From Candidatus Gallimonas merdae (lineage in GTDB: Bacteria > Bacillota > Clostridia > Christensenellales > Borkfalkiaceae), in NCBI GenBank assembly GCA_904419525.1, contig CAJFRT010000017.1, forward strand, positions 1-40,055: a DNA stretch of 40,055 bases, given 5' to 3'. The notes beneath the pieces were generated by a model. That model was not told the DNA's origin. It made no database searches and saw only the letters and a list, made by a program, of their open reading frames with translations. Both the position numbers and the translations under genes were made by a program. Positions 24,327 to 32,255 of the stretch are shown here, piece after piece (the first letter of the stretch is position 1; each line of letters begins with the position of its first letter).

Positions 24327-26015
24327 ATGAGAAAACTTTTAGCGTGCATCTGTTCGGCAGTTTTACTGCTCGGGATCGCCGTGGGCTGCTCGCCCGCGGA
24401 GGAAAAACCCGGAGATGAGACAGGAGGAGACGAAGTGATCGACAGAACCAAACTTGCCGAGATCTCGCCCACCGTGTACGATGTCGACGAGATCGTGACG
24501 GCGGAAGAGACGGAAGCCGGCGACGTTCAGAGCTGGCAGGCAGAGGTGTTTACCGCCAACGGCGGCAACAACGACATGCCCACCAGGAACGCAGTCATTC
24601 ACAGTCCCTGGCACACGCTTGAGATCAACGGCACGCAGGTCCCCGTCTACACGGCGCGCTGCGGCAAGAGCTCCCATTCGTTCGCCTGGGTGGACGTCGT
24701 CGATCATCAGGACGACTTCATTCTGGAAGTCAAGCTCGCCATGCACAGGACGTATGCGCAGTGCGTCGTTCTGCCCGAAAGCAGAGAGGTAGATGCGACC
24801 ATCGACGGCAAGAACATCACGTCCTATATCAGGAATTACGGGTCTTTCACGTACACGTTCTCAACGAGCGAGGAAGCGACCGTGACCGATCCCACCATGA
24901 CGCCTCTCACCATCATGGTGACGAAAGAGGAAAAGCTCGACGTTCCCGCGGGATACGACGTGCAGTACATCGACCCGGGCTACCACGGAAACAACGACCT
25001 GGAATTCACCGATGAATACATGTACTACGTGTTCCGTCCCGGCCTGCACGAGATCTGCAGCATCAACGTGCCCGCAAACAGCGTGCTCTGGCTGGAAAAG
25101 GGCGCCTATCTGAAGTGCTCCGACCGTCTTCTCAACCCCGACAACCCGAACGGCGGCTACAACACGCAGACGGCCATCCACATGCAGGACTGCGAGAACC
25201 CGCAGGTGCGCGGGCGCGGCTTGCTCGACATGGGCGAAGTGCTCGGCGGCGACGGCAAGTATAAGCACGTCGTCAATGCGTCCCGCTGCCAGAGCCCCGT
25301 CGTCACAGGGCTTACCATCATCAACGCCAACACCTGGACGATGTGTTTCTACAACAACGACGATGCGCTCATGGAGTACAACCTGCTGCTTGCATACAGA
25401 ACGTACAGCGACGGCCTCATGATGAGCGAATGCCGCGACAGCGTCGGCAGATACAACTTCGTGCGCACGGGCGACGATGCGATCGAGTTCAAGGGCACGG
25501 GCTGGGGCGGCGCGGCCGTCGGCAGCAACTGCGTCTATGAATACAACGACTGCTGGACGGACAAGGGCAGCGGCTACTGCCTGACCTGGGAATCGGCGTG
25601 CGACATGGAAAACATGACCTTCCGCAACAATTCCCTCGGCTTTGCACAGCCCACATGGAACAGCGGCAACAACGCGCTCGACTGCCGTCTGGGCACCGAT
25701 GTGGAATCGCGCTGGGGCGACGTCGTGTTCAGGGATATCGAGATCTATCACGTGATCTCGCCCAACGTCATCATCACGCAGATGTCCGGGATCGGCGCGA
25801 TCCTTGACAATATCCTGTTTGAAAACATCACCGTGAAATCCACCGAATTCGGCGTCTATGCCTATGCCATGACGCTGAGCGGCAACGGTACGATTTCAAA
25901 TATCAAGATCAAAAATTACAACTTCTGCGGAAGGCTCATCACTGCTGAAGATATCGACAACCCTGCTGTTATCCGTATCGAGGGGGTGGCTGATCCGAGT
26001 CTGACAATTTCGTGA
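24327..26015 (+). CDS. Parallel beta-helix lipoprotein, GH28/GH49-like
   Basis: A 562-residue lipoprotein (signal ending IAVGC). Residues about 85-230 look like a beta-sandwich (SPWHTLEINGTQVPVY). From about residue 240 the pattern is a right-handed beta-helix (VLWLEKGAYLKCSD, QVRGRGLLDMGE, repeated asparagine-rich turns). Asp362 (YSDGLMM), Asp383 and Asp384 (RTGDDAIEFKG) are spaced by 21-22 residues exactly like the catalytic Asp triad of clan GH-N (GH28 polygalacturonases, GH49 dextranases). The GHG and RIK motifs of GH28 are not seen; the domain order with an N-terminal sandwich fits GH49 better. A glycosidase of uncertain substrate is likely. Its position between binding protein and permeases suggests that it generates the ligand that is imported. 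Confidence 0.75.
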   Translation: MRKLLACICSAVLLLGIAVGCSPAEEKPGDETGGDEVIDRTKLAEISPTVYDVDEIVTAEETEAGDVQSWQAEVFTANGGNNDMPTRNAVIHSPWHTLEINGTQVPVYTARCGKSSHSFAWVDVVDHQDDFILEVKLAMHRTYAQCVVLPESREVDATIDGKNITSYIRNYGSFTYTFSTSEEATVTDPTMTPLTIMVTKEEKLDVPAGYDVQYIDPGYHGNNDLEFTDEYMYYVFRPGLHEICSINVPANSVLWLEKGAYLKCSDRLLNPDNPNGGYNTQTAIHMQDCENPQVRGRGLLDMGEVLGGDGKYKHVVNASRCQSPVVTGLTIINANTWTMCFYNNDDALMEYNLLLAYRTYSDGLMMSECRDSVGRYNFVRTGDDAIEFKGTGWGGAAVGSNCVYEYNDCWTDKGSGYCLTWESACDMENMTFRNNSLGFAQPTWNSGNNALDCRLGTDVESRWGDVVFRDIEIYHVISPNVIITQMSGIGAILDNILFENITVKSTEFGVYAYAMTLSGNGTISNIKIKNYNFCGRLITAEDIDNPAVIRIEGVADPSLTIS

Positions 26016-26035
26016 TCCTGAAAGGAGGACAAAGC

Positions 26036-27061
26036 ATGGATCGGAATGCAGAACAGGCGCACGCTCGGGCGGGCGATTCTGCTGAAACCGGATTTACGGT
26101 AAGTGAAGTACGTACGGGAAAAGTGACCCCGGGAAAGGGGAGGGATCTGTGGCGGCGGATCGTTCGCAGCCGCCACATCTACCTCATGCTGCTCCCCGTC
26201 GTGCTCTTTTATATCATCTATTGCTATGTGCCGATGTACGGCGTCGTTCTGGCGTGGAAGGAATGGCGCCCCAAGTACGGCATCTGGGGCAGCCCGTGGA
26301 TCGGCTGGGAAAATTTTGAAACGCTCTTTGCGCAGCAGCAGCTGACGCGCGCGATCAAAAATACGGTCGTCATCAGCCTTCTGAAACTGCTCATCTGTTT
26401 CCCGCTGCCCATTCTGTTTGCGCTGCTGCTCAATGAAATTACCGGAAGACGGTTCAAGAAAGTCATTCAGACGTTCATGTATCTGCCCAATTTCATTTCC
26501 TGGGTCATTCTGGGCGGTATTGTCAAGACGCTGCTTGCCATGGACGACGGTCTGATCAACAACATCATCGCCGCATGCGGCGGGGAGAGGATCTCCTTTC
26601 TGACCAATCCGGACGCATTTTACTGGATCCTGATTCTGTCGGAGATATGGAAGGGAACAGGATGGGGGACGATCATCTATACCGCGGCGATCGCGGGGAT
26701 CGACCCCACGCTGTACGAGGCGGCCAAGATCGACGGCTGTACGCGCGGAGGCTGCATTTTCCGCATCACGTTCCCCATGATCCTGCCCGTATGCACGGTC
26801 ATGTTCATCATGCAGCTGAGCAACATCATGAACGCAGGCTTTGACGCCGTGTACAATCTGTATAACAGAAACGTCTTTGAAACAGCGGATATCCTCGACA
26901 CCTATGTCTACCGTCTCTTTACGGAGAATTCGGGCGGGAACGGCTATGCGCTGTCCACGGCAGTCAACTTCTTCAAATCTGCGATCAACTTCTGTTTCCT
27001 GATCGCGGGGAACATCATCACGAAGAAGATCAACGGCTACAGCATGTTCACGATCGACTGA
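26036..27061 (+). CDS. Sugar ABC transporter permease, LplB type
   Basis: Membrane subunit (341 residues) of the second CUT1-type importer. A charged N-terminal stretch of about 40 residues precedes six hydrophobic segments; YVPMYGVVLAWKEW after the first segment is typical of the LplB group, and the EAA loop is LYEAAKIDGCTRGG then FRITFPM. The ATG at 26036 has AAGGAGG at 26022-26028. A GTG at 26012 would overlap the previous gene and places the AAGGAGG inside the coding region, so it is rejected. It pairs with the permease that follows and the LplA-like binding protein. Confidence 0.93.
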   Translation: MDRNAEQAHARAGDSAETGFTVSEVRTGKVTPGKGRDLWRRIVRSRHIYLMLLPVVLFYIIYCYVPMYGVVLAWKEWRPKYGIWGSPWIGWENFETLFAQQQLTRAIKNTVVISLLKLLICFPLPILFALLLNEITGRRFKKVIQTFMYLPNFISWVILGGIVKTLLAMDDGLINNIIAACGGERISFLTNPDAFYWILILSEIWKGTGWGTIIYTAAIAGIDPTLYEAAKIDGCTRGGCIFRITFPMILPVCTVMFIMQLSNIMNAGFDAVYNLYNRNVFETADILDTYVYRLFTENSGGNGYALSTAVNFFKSAINFCFLIAGNIITKKINGYSMFTID

Positions 27062-27072
27062 GGAGGGGCTCT

Positions 27073-28008
27073 ATGAATAAAGCTGAAAATCCCGAATACT
27101 ACGCCAAGATCGTTGACGGGGAAGTAAAATATGTCAAGAAACACAAGAAGACGGCTTTCGACGTCGTACTCTACATATTTTTCGGGCTGTTCGGACTGCT
27201 GTGTATCTTCCCGGTCGTCTATCTGCTGCTTCTGAGCTTTGCCTCCAAGGCGGACTATCTGCAGGCGGGCACGAGCACGGTCATCGTTCTGCCCCTTCAT
27301 TTCAATTTCGAGAACTACAAGGTCACGCTCTATCAGGACAATATCCTGCAGGCATTCGGCATTTCGATTTTCGTGACGGCGGTCTATGTGATCTATTCGG
27401 TGGTGCTCACGTCGCTCGGCGCCTATGCGTTCACGAAAAAGAACGTTCCGGGGCTCAGGATCATCTTCTACCTGATCGTGTTCACGATGTTCTTCGGCGG
27501 CGGGCTCGTGCCGCTGTACCTGACCATCGGCGACACGGTGGGAACGGACAATCTGTTCAGCCTCATCATTCCGTTCGGCATCAACACGTTCAACATGATC
27601 ATTCTGCGCAACTTCTTCAATCAGGTGCCGGAGGACATCATCGACTCCTGCCGCCTTGACGGCGCAGGGGAATGGCGCATTTTGTTCTATTTCGTCATTC
27701 CGCTCTCCAAGGCGGGCATTGCAACGATCATGCTGTACTATCTGGTGGCAAAGTGGGACGACTGGTACTGGCCCTCCATTCTGCTTGCCAACAGCAAGGA
27801 ACTTTCCCCGCTTGCGCTGAAGATCCGCGAAGGGCTCAACAATGCGCGCGGCGAAGGCCAGGGCGGCGGCTGGGATCCCACGCGCGTCTTCGAGCAGGGC
27901 TCCAATGCCGCAATGATGATCATCGGACTTATCCCCATCATGGCGATCTATCCGTTCCTGCAAAAGTACTTCTCGCAGGGCGTTATGGTCGGCGCGATCA
28001 AAAGCTGA
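27073..28008 (+). CDS. Sugar ABC transporter permease, YtcP/LplC type
   Basis: Second membrane subunit (311 residues) of the operon B importer. Six hydrophobic segments are visible; LGAYAFTKKNVPG, VFTMFFGGGLVPLYL and NTFNMIILRNFF are characteristic of the YtcP group. The EAA loop reads IIDSCRLDGAGEW, with the usual Glu-Ala-Ala changed but the Gly-Ala part kept. AGGAGGGG starts right at the stop of the previous gene and the spacing of 11 bases shows a tight operon. No ATPase gene is present in the operon. Confidence 0.93.
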   Translation: MNKAENPEYYAKIVDGEVKYVKKHKKTAFDVVLYIFFGLFGLLCIFPVVYLLLLSFASKADYLQAGTSTVIVLPLHFNFENYKVTLYQDNILQAFGISIFVTAVYVIYSVVLTSLGAYAFTKKNVPGLRIIFYLIVFTMFFGGGLVPLYLTIGDTVGTDNLFSLIIPFGINTFNMIILRNFFNQVPEDIIDSCRLDGAGEWRILFYFVIPLSKAGIATIMLYYLVAKWDDWYWPSILLANSKELSPLALKIREGLNNARGEGQGGGWDPTRVFEQGSNAAMMIIGLIPIMAIYPFLQKYFSQGVMVGAIKS

Positions 28009-28041
28009 TAAAACGGAGTTTGCCGTTCTTTCACGGGCGGC

Positions 28042-30183
28042 ATGAAAATTGATATGGTTGCAATCGACAAAAAACAATTCGCGTTCGGGGATATGGTCGC
28101 GGTCTTTGCCACGATCGAGAACATAACGCAGTTCCTGCTCGTGCCCAAGGGGTATGAAAATGCGCTCGTCGATGAAAAACTGGCGGGCGTCAGCCCGCTC
28201 GGATGCAGGATCGACAACGAACCGATGATGCATATCGCGCTTTCGGGCGACGGATATGCGCGCGATTTCACTTCCGGCACGACGCTGCGCAATTCGGACA
28301 CTGCCTTTGCGCTGCGGCTCGTGTCACAGGAACTGTCCGAAACGGACGAGGCGGTCACGCTTGTCTCCCGCTTTGAAAACGGGAAAGGCCTGATCGCAAG
28401 ACAGCATCTGCGCCTTCTGCGCGGCCGGGCCGCGCTGGAGGCTTACAACGAATTGGAGAACACGGGCGAGGCCGTCACGGTGGAGGCGTTTCCCAGTTTC
28501 AACCTGTCCTGCATTTCTCCGTTCAGCCGCTTTCATGATCCGAGCAAGATGGTCCTTCACAAGCTGTTGAGCAACTGGAGCGGAGAAGGGAAGCTGTATT
28601 CCGTCACGACCGACCGCCTTGCCTTTGAGCCGTCGTGGTCGGGGCTGGGGATCCGCACGGAAAAATGGAGCCAGACGGGGACCATGCCCGCGCGCGGTCA
28701 ACTCCCGTTCGTCGCGCTGGAAGACCTTTCGCAGGGGATCTGCTGGGCGGTCGCCATGGAGGCGCCCGCATCGTGGGTCATTGAAACGGTCTTTCGCAAC
28801 GGAAACCTCTCGGTGGGCGGCGGCATGGGGGATCACCTCACGGCGCACTGGCGCAAAGTCCTCGGCCGCGGGGAGACCATGCGCACCGACAAAGCCTTTC
28901 TGACCGTCGTGCACGGCGGACTCAACTGCGCGTGCGACCGTCTGGTCAAGGCCTATGACAACCCGCAGAAATGCAAATCTTCGGAGTACGATCTGCCCAT
29001 TCTGTACAATGAATACTGCTATTCATGGACGGATCCCCATTTGGACGAACTGCGGAAAATGATCCCCGTGGCCAAGCGCCTGGGCTGCAAGTATTTCGTC
29101 ATGGACGACGGCTGGTTCCGCGATACGTACGGCTCCTCGACGCATGTGATCGGGGACTGGGACTGCGACGAGACGGTCTTTCCGGAGGGAATGCGCAGGT
29201 TCAGCGACGAGCTGCGCGAATCGGGAATGGCGCTCGGTTTATGGTTTGAATTCGAGGGCGTGAGCACGCAGAGCCGCGTCTTCCGCGAACACCCCGAATA
29301 TATGCTCACCTACGACGGGAAGATCATCGACCACCGCGGGCGGGCATTCCTGGATTTCCGCAAGCCGGAAGTACACGAATATCTGCGGGAAAAGGTGATC
29401 CGCATGCTCGCGGAAAACAATGTCGGCTACATGAAGGTCGACTATAACGAAAACGTCGGCCTGGGGGCAGACGGCGCGGAAAGCTACGGCGAAGCGCTGC
29501 GCTGCCATATGCAGGGCGTCCTGGAATTTTACCGGGAGATCAAGCGCGAATTGCCCGATCTTGTCCTGGAGATCTGTTCTTCGGGCGGCATGCGGCACGA
29601 GCCCGGATTCCTGGGGCTCGCGGACATGGTGTCCTTCTCGGACGCCCACGAGAACGCGGCCGGCGTGAATGTGGCGTGTAACCTGCACCGCTTTATCCCG
29701 CCCCGCAAACTGCAGATCTGGGCGACCATCCGGGACGACTATACGGCGGAGGACGTCTGCTTCACCGTCGCAAAGGCCATGCTTGGCCGCTATTGCCTGT
29801 CCGGAAACCTTGCCGGAAGGTCGGAGGAGATCACGGCCGCGCTCGAACAGGCGTCCGCGTTCTACCGTTCCGTCGTCCCCATTATCCGGGACGGCGTGAC
29901 GACGGTGATCGAGGACGGCGACATCGGCTCCTATCTGAACGGTCACGGACGGACGTGGCTGATCCGGGAATCTGCCGACGGGCGCGAAAAACTTGTCTAT
30001 GCCTATGCGATCGAGGCGCCCGGGGCGGCCTTCTCGGTCGAGGTCGGCGATTTCCGCGTGAAGGATGCGTATCATGCGCCCGCCGACCTGGCTCTGGACG
30101 GCGGCCGCCTTACGTTCACTTCGGGCAGATGCCCCATGTGGGGCTGCGTGATCCGCCTGGAAAAGAGGGAAGGAGGCGCCTGA
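28042..30183 (+). CDS. Second GH36-type alpha-galactosidase/alpha-N-acetylgalactosaminidase-like enzyme
   Basis: A 713-residue cytoplasmic enzyme of GH36 (clan GH-D). Motifs: FVMDDGWFRDTYG, GLWFEFEGVS, MKVDYNENVG with candidate nucleophile Asp467, EICSSGGMRHEP, and FSDAHENAAG with candidate acid/base Asp534 (spacing 67). The sequence differs strongly from the GH36 enzyme at 12891 (KVDYNEN for KWDMNR; SDAHEN for SDNTDA), so it belongs to another GH36 subgroup and may prefer another aglycone or a GalNAc residue. The ribosome binding site is weak (CGGGCGG), and a small AACGG/CCGTT hairpin (28012-28027) lies upstream, so translation may be lower than for its neighbours. It is followed by the GH43 gene after 3 bases. 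Confidence 0.9.
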   Translation: MKIDMVAIDKKQFAFGDMVAVFATIENITQFLLVPKGYENALVDEKLAGVSPLGCRIDNEPMMHIALSGDGYARDFTSGTTLRNSDTAFALRLVSQELSETDEAVTLVSRFENGKGLIARQHLRLLRGRAALEAYNELENTGEAVTVEAFPSFNLSCISPFSRFHDPSKMVLHKLLSNWSGEGKLYSVTTDRLAFEPSWSGLGIRTEKWSQTGTMPARGQLPFVALEDLSQGICWAVAMEAPASWVIETVFRNGNLSVGGGMGDHLTAHWRKVLGRGETMRTDKAFLTVVHGGLNCACDRLVKAYDNPQKCKSSEYDLPILYNEYCYSWTDPHLDELRKMIPVAKRLGCKYFVMDDGWFRDTYGSSTHVIGDWDCDETVFPEGMRRFSDELRESGMALGLWFEFEGVSTQSRVFREHPEYMLTYDGKIIDHRGRAFLDFRKPEVHEYLREKVIRMLAENNVGYMKVDYNENVGLGADGAESYGEALRCHMQGVLEFYREIKRELPDLVLEICSSGGMRHEPGFLGLADMVSFSDAHENAAGVNVACNLHRFIPPRKLQIWATIRDDYTAEDVCFTVAKAMLGRYCLSGNLAGRSEEITAALEQASAFYRSVVPIIRDGVTTVIEDGDIGSYLNGHGRTWLIRESADGREKLVYAYAIEAPGAAFSVEVGDFRVKDAYHAPADLALDGGRLTFTSGRCPMWGCVIRLEKREGGA

Positions 30184-30186
30184 ATC

Positions 30187-31020
30187 ATGCGTGCTGAAGA
30201 TATCAGGATCCGCGATCCGTTTGTCTTTGTGGAAGACGGCATGTATTATCTGCTTGGAACGACGGGGGAGGACTGCTGGAACAAGGGCAGCAATTTTTCC
30301 CTGTATGCCTCCCGTGATCTGGAACACTTCGAGTTTGCGGGCAGATTGGTCGCAGACGGAGTGCTTGACGGCTATATGCAGCTCTGGGCGCCCGAACTGC
30401 ACAAGTTCCGGGGGAAGTACTATCTCATTGTCTCGCTCTTCCGAAAGGAGAAGCGCCGCGGCAGCATGATCCTTGTCTCCGACAGCGTGCGCGGGCCTTT
30501 TGTTCCGCTCACGGGCGAATATATCACGCCGCAGGGCTGGCTTTGCCTCGATGCAACGCTGTTCGTCCACGACGGAAAACCCTATCTCTACTTTTCCAAC
30601 GAATGGGTGGATCCGATCACGGCGGACGGGGACGGTTCGCTGTATGTCGCCGCGCTGTCGGACGATCTGAAAACGCTCGTTTCGAGGCCGAAAAAGATCG
30701 TCAGCGGAAAATATTGCGGGTTTTCCAGGGAGATCCGTTCGGGAGAGGCGACGGGATTTGTTGCCGAAGGCCCGTACGCAGTCGAAGAGGGCGGGAAGAT
30801 CGCGCTGTACTGGTCGACGTTTTCAAAGGACGGCTACTGCGTTGCAAAGAGCGTCGCTTCCGAAGTGTTCGGCGAGTACGCATTCGACAGAATGGTCTTT
30901 GAACGGGACGGCGGTCACGCCATGGTGTTCACCGACCTTGCAGGCAAGCGGAAGATCGTGCTGCATCAGCCCAACAGCTCCCCCGACGAGCGCATGAAAG
31001 TGTTCGATCTCGCACCCTGA
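30187..31020 (+). CDS. Cytoplasmic GH43-family glycosidase
   Basis: A compact 277-residue five-bladed propeller with no signal peptide and no accessory domain. Candidate catalytic residues are Asp10 (IRDPFVF, base), Asp122 (CLDATLFVHDG, pKa modulator) and Glu194 (VAEGPYA, acid), the GH43 set. LWAPELHKFRGKYYLI is the typical second-blade segment. It would cleave arabinose-, xylose- or galactose-type residues from imported oligosaccharides, working with the GH36 enzyme just upstream. AGGAGG at 30171-30176 lies within the end of the GH36 gene. It is the last gene of operon B, followed by a terminator. Confidence 0.9.
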   Translation: MRAEDIRIRDPFVFVEDGMYYLLGTTGEDCWNKGSNFSLYASRDLEHFEFAGRLVADGVLDGYMQLWAPELHKFRGKYYLIVSLFRKEKRRGSMILVSDSVRGPFVPLTGEYITPQGWLCLDATLFVHDGKPYLYFSNEWVDPITADGDGSLYVAALSDDLKTLVSRPKKIVSGKYCGFSREIRSGEATGFVAEGPYAVEEGGKIALYWSTFSKDGYCVAKSVASEVFGEYAFDRMVFERDGGHAMVFTDLAGKRKIVLHQPNSSPDERMKVFDLAP

Positions 31021-31083
31021 ACGATCAAAACGATAAAGCCGCGCATACGGAGAAAGAAAGCAGACAGTGAACAAGCATTCGGC

Positions 31084-31121
31084 AGACAAAAGCCGGACGG
31101 GATCCCGTCCGGCTTTTGTCT
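31084..31121 (+). terminator. Terminator of operon B
   Basis: A perfect 38-base inverted repeat centred on GGGATCCC at 31102/31103, with CCGGCTTTTGTC on the right arm. The T run is inside the stem's end, so it can work in both directions; the small minus-strand gene ends 31 bases further on. Confidence 0.8.
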
Positions 31122-31151
31122 ATGTGAAAAATAGCTCCCCGTGAGCAAAAA

Positions 31152-31652
31152 TCAGATCGCCTGTTTCATGCCGAGGCGGCGGAAATAATCATAGATATTC
31201 AGGCATAAGTCCCGTTCTGCGGCATCGGCGCATCGTTCGGTGATCAGATCAGGCAGTTCGTGAAAGGAAAACAGCCGGTAAGATTTTATCGCATCGCCTG
31301 TAAACGGGTTGAAAGTGCAGGAAATGTAATGGCAGATCAACAGGGGAAAGGGCAGGGAACGAAAGCGTGTGTACTCGTCTGAAAAGTGTTCGGTAAATTT
31401 TCTGCAGTGGAGCCGCATGGCTTTTTCGCTGTAATGGCAGATCTCTCCGAGCTTTTCATAGGAAAGACGAAAATTTTCGGGATTCAGAAATGTCTGAACA
31501 AACGCATGACCCAGAGCGTGGCTGTTGTCACATTTGCTCCAATAATCCAGAGAGGAAAGCATGGCTACAAAGGCAGGGAAATCATCGTAAACGTGTTTTG
31601 AGACGGCCGCTTTGCGCATATGTTTCAAAACAGGATCTTTTGATTGTGCCAT
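31152..31652 (-). CDS. Unrecognised small protein, possible DNA-binding
   Basis: A 166-residue protein that I do not recognise. It is cytoplasmic and rich in His, Phe and Cys. The segment around residues 62-92 (SYEKLGEICHYSEKAMRLHC) has a helix-turn-helix-like pattern, suggesting a small regulator. The start is uncertain: ATG at 31652 is chosen because a TATAAT at 31687-31692 (minus strand) and an inverted repeat lie upstream. An ATG at 31706 would include the -10 sequence, and the frame open to 31865 lacks other support. No strong ribosome binding site is seen at any of them. It is divergent from operon C, about 600 bases away, and convergent with operon B, so it may regulate operon C. That role is inference. 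Confidence 0.55.
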   Translation of the reverse strand: MAQSKDPVLKHMRKAAVSKHVYDDFPAFVAMLSSLDYWSKCDNSHALGHAFVQTFLNPENFRLSYEKLGEICHYSEKAMRLHCRKFTEHFSDEYTRFRSLPFPLLICHYISCTFNPFTGDAIKSYRLFSFHELPDLITERCADAAERDLCLNIYDYFRRLGMKQAI

Positions 31653-31686
31653 AGTAAAATTCAATAACGATCTTCCGTTTCTTCTT

Positions 31687-31731
31687 ATTATACAATTCTT
31701 TTCCATGAACTTGGCGGTAAAATATTTACCG
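31687..31731 (-). promoter_or_regulatory. Putative promoter and operator of the small minus-strand gene
   Basis: On the minus strand TATAAT (complement of 31687-31692) is a perfect -10 hexamer, but the -35 is poor. A perfect inverted repeat, CGGTAAA-ATA-TTTACCG (31715-31731), sits at the expected -35 position, as for autoregulation or activator control. Confidence 0.4.
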
Positions 31732-32209
31732 TATTTGCCTGTTTTGCAGGCGGAACGGCCCCAAAAAGACTTTTTTGTGTATAATGAGCCGGCGTTCTGC
31801 CTTCTGAAAAGAGCTCTGCGGCGGCAAAGGGATCCGCGACGGGTCCGTTTGCGTGTGAAGATCAAAAAGGAAGGCTTTTGCTGATCGGTTCAAAAAAATT
31901 CAGAAAAATTTTTCACGACCCTATTGACAAAACGGGAAATATGCGGTGTGGCGGCCGTTTGCGGGGCGGTGGTTATTTCAGAATATAAAATACTTTTTTG
32001 AAGAAAGGGCAGAAAGAGCGGCGCCGGGGAGTTTCTGATTGTTTTATCGTTGCATAGTTTTACAAAAAATAATGCAGAAACATAGAAATTTTGGATATTT
32101 TGTTCGTCAGAAGCCATGATTCCGAAATTTATTATGAAAAGACAAAAAAATATAGGTGATTATTGCCGGATAATGTGTTATTTAATTGGGTAAGTGGATG
32201 ATTTTATAT

Positions 32210-32226
32210 TTTACAAAAAATGTAAA
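32210..32226. promoter_or_regulatory. Inverted repeat upstream of operon C
   Basis: TTTACA-AAAAA-TGTAAA, ending 17 bases before the AAGGAGG of the first operon C gene. It may be an operator or part of the leader; no terminator function is likely because it is all AT. Confidence 0.35.
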
Positions 32227-32255
32227 TTTTGTGATCGATTGATAAGGAGGAAGTT

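Larger units (their letters stand above)
31653..32255. other. AT-rich regulatory intergenic region before operon C
   Basis: About 600 bases without a convincing gene. It contains the putative promoter and inverted repeat of the minus-strand gene, a copy of TTTTACAAAAAAT at 32058-32070 and an exact second copy at 32209-32221, the latter forming part of an inverted repeat TTTACA-N5-TGTAAA (32210-32226). Operon C needs a promoter here; none with two good hexamers is seen. TTGACA at 31924-31929 has no matching -10. Confidence 0.5.
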
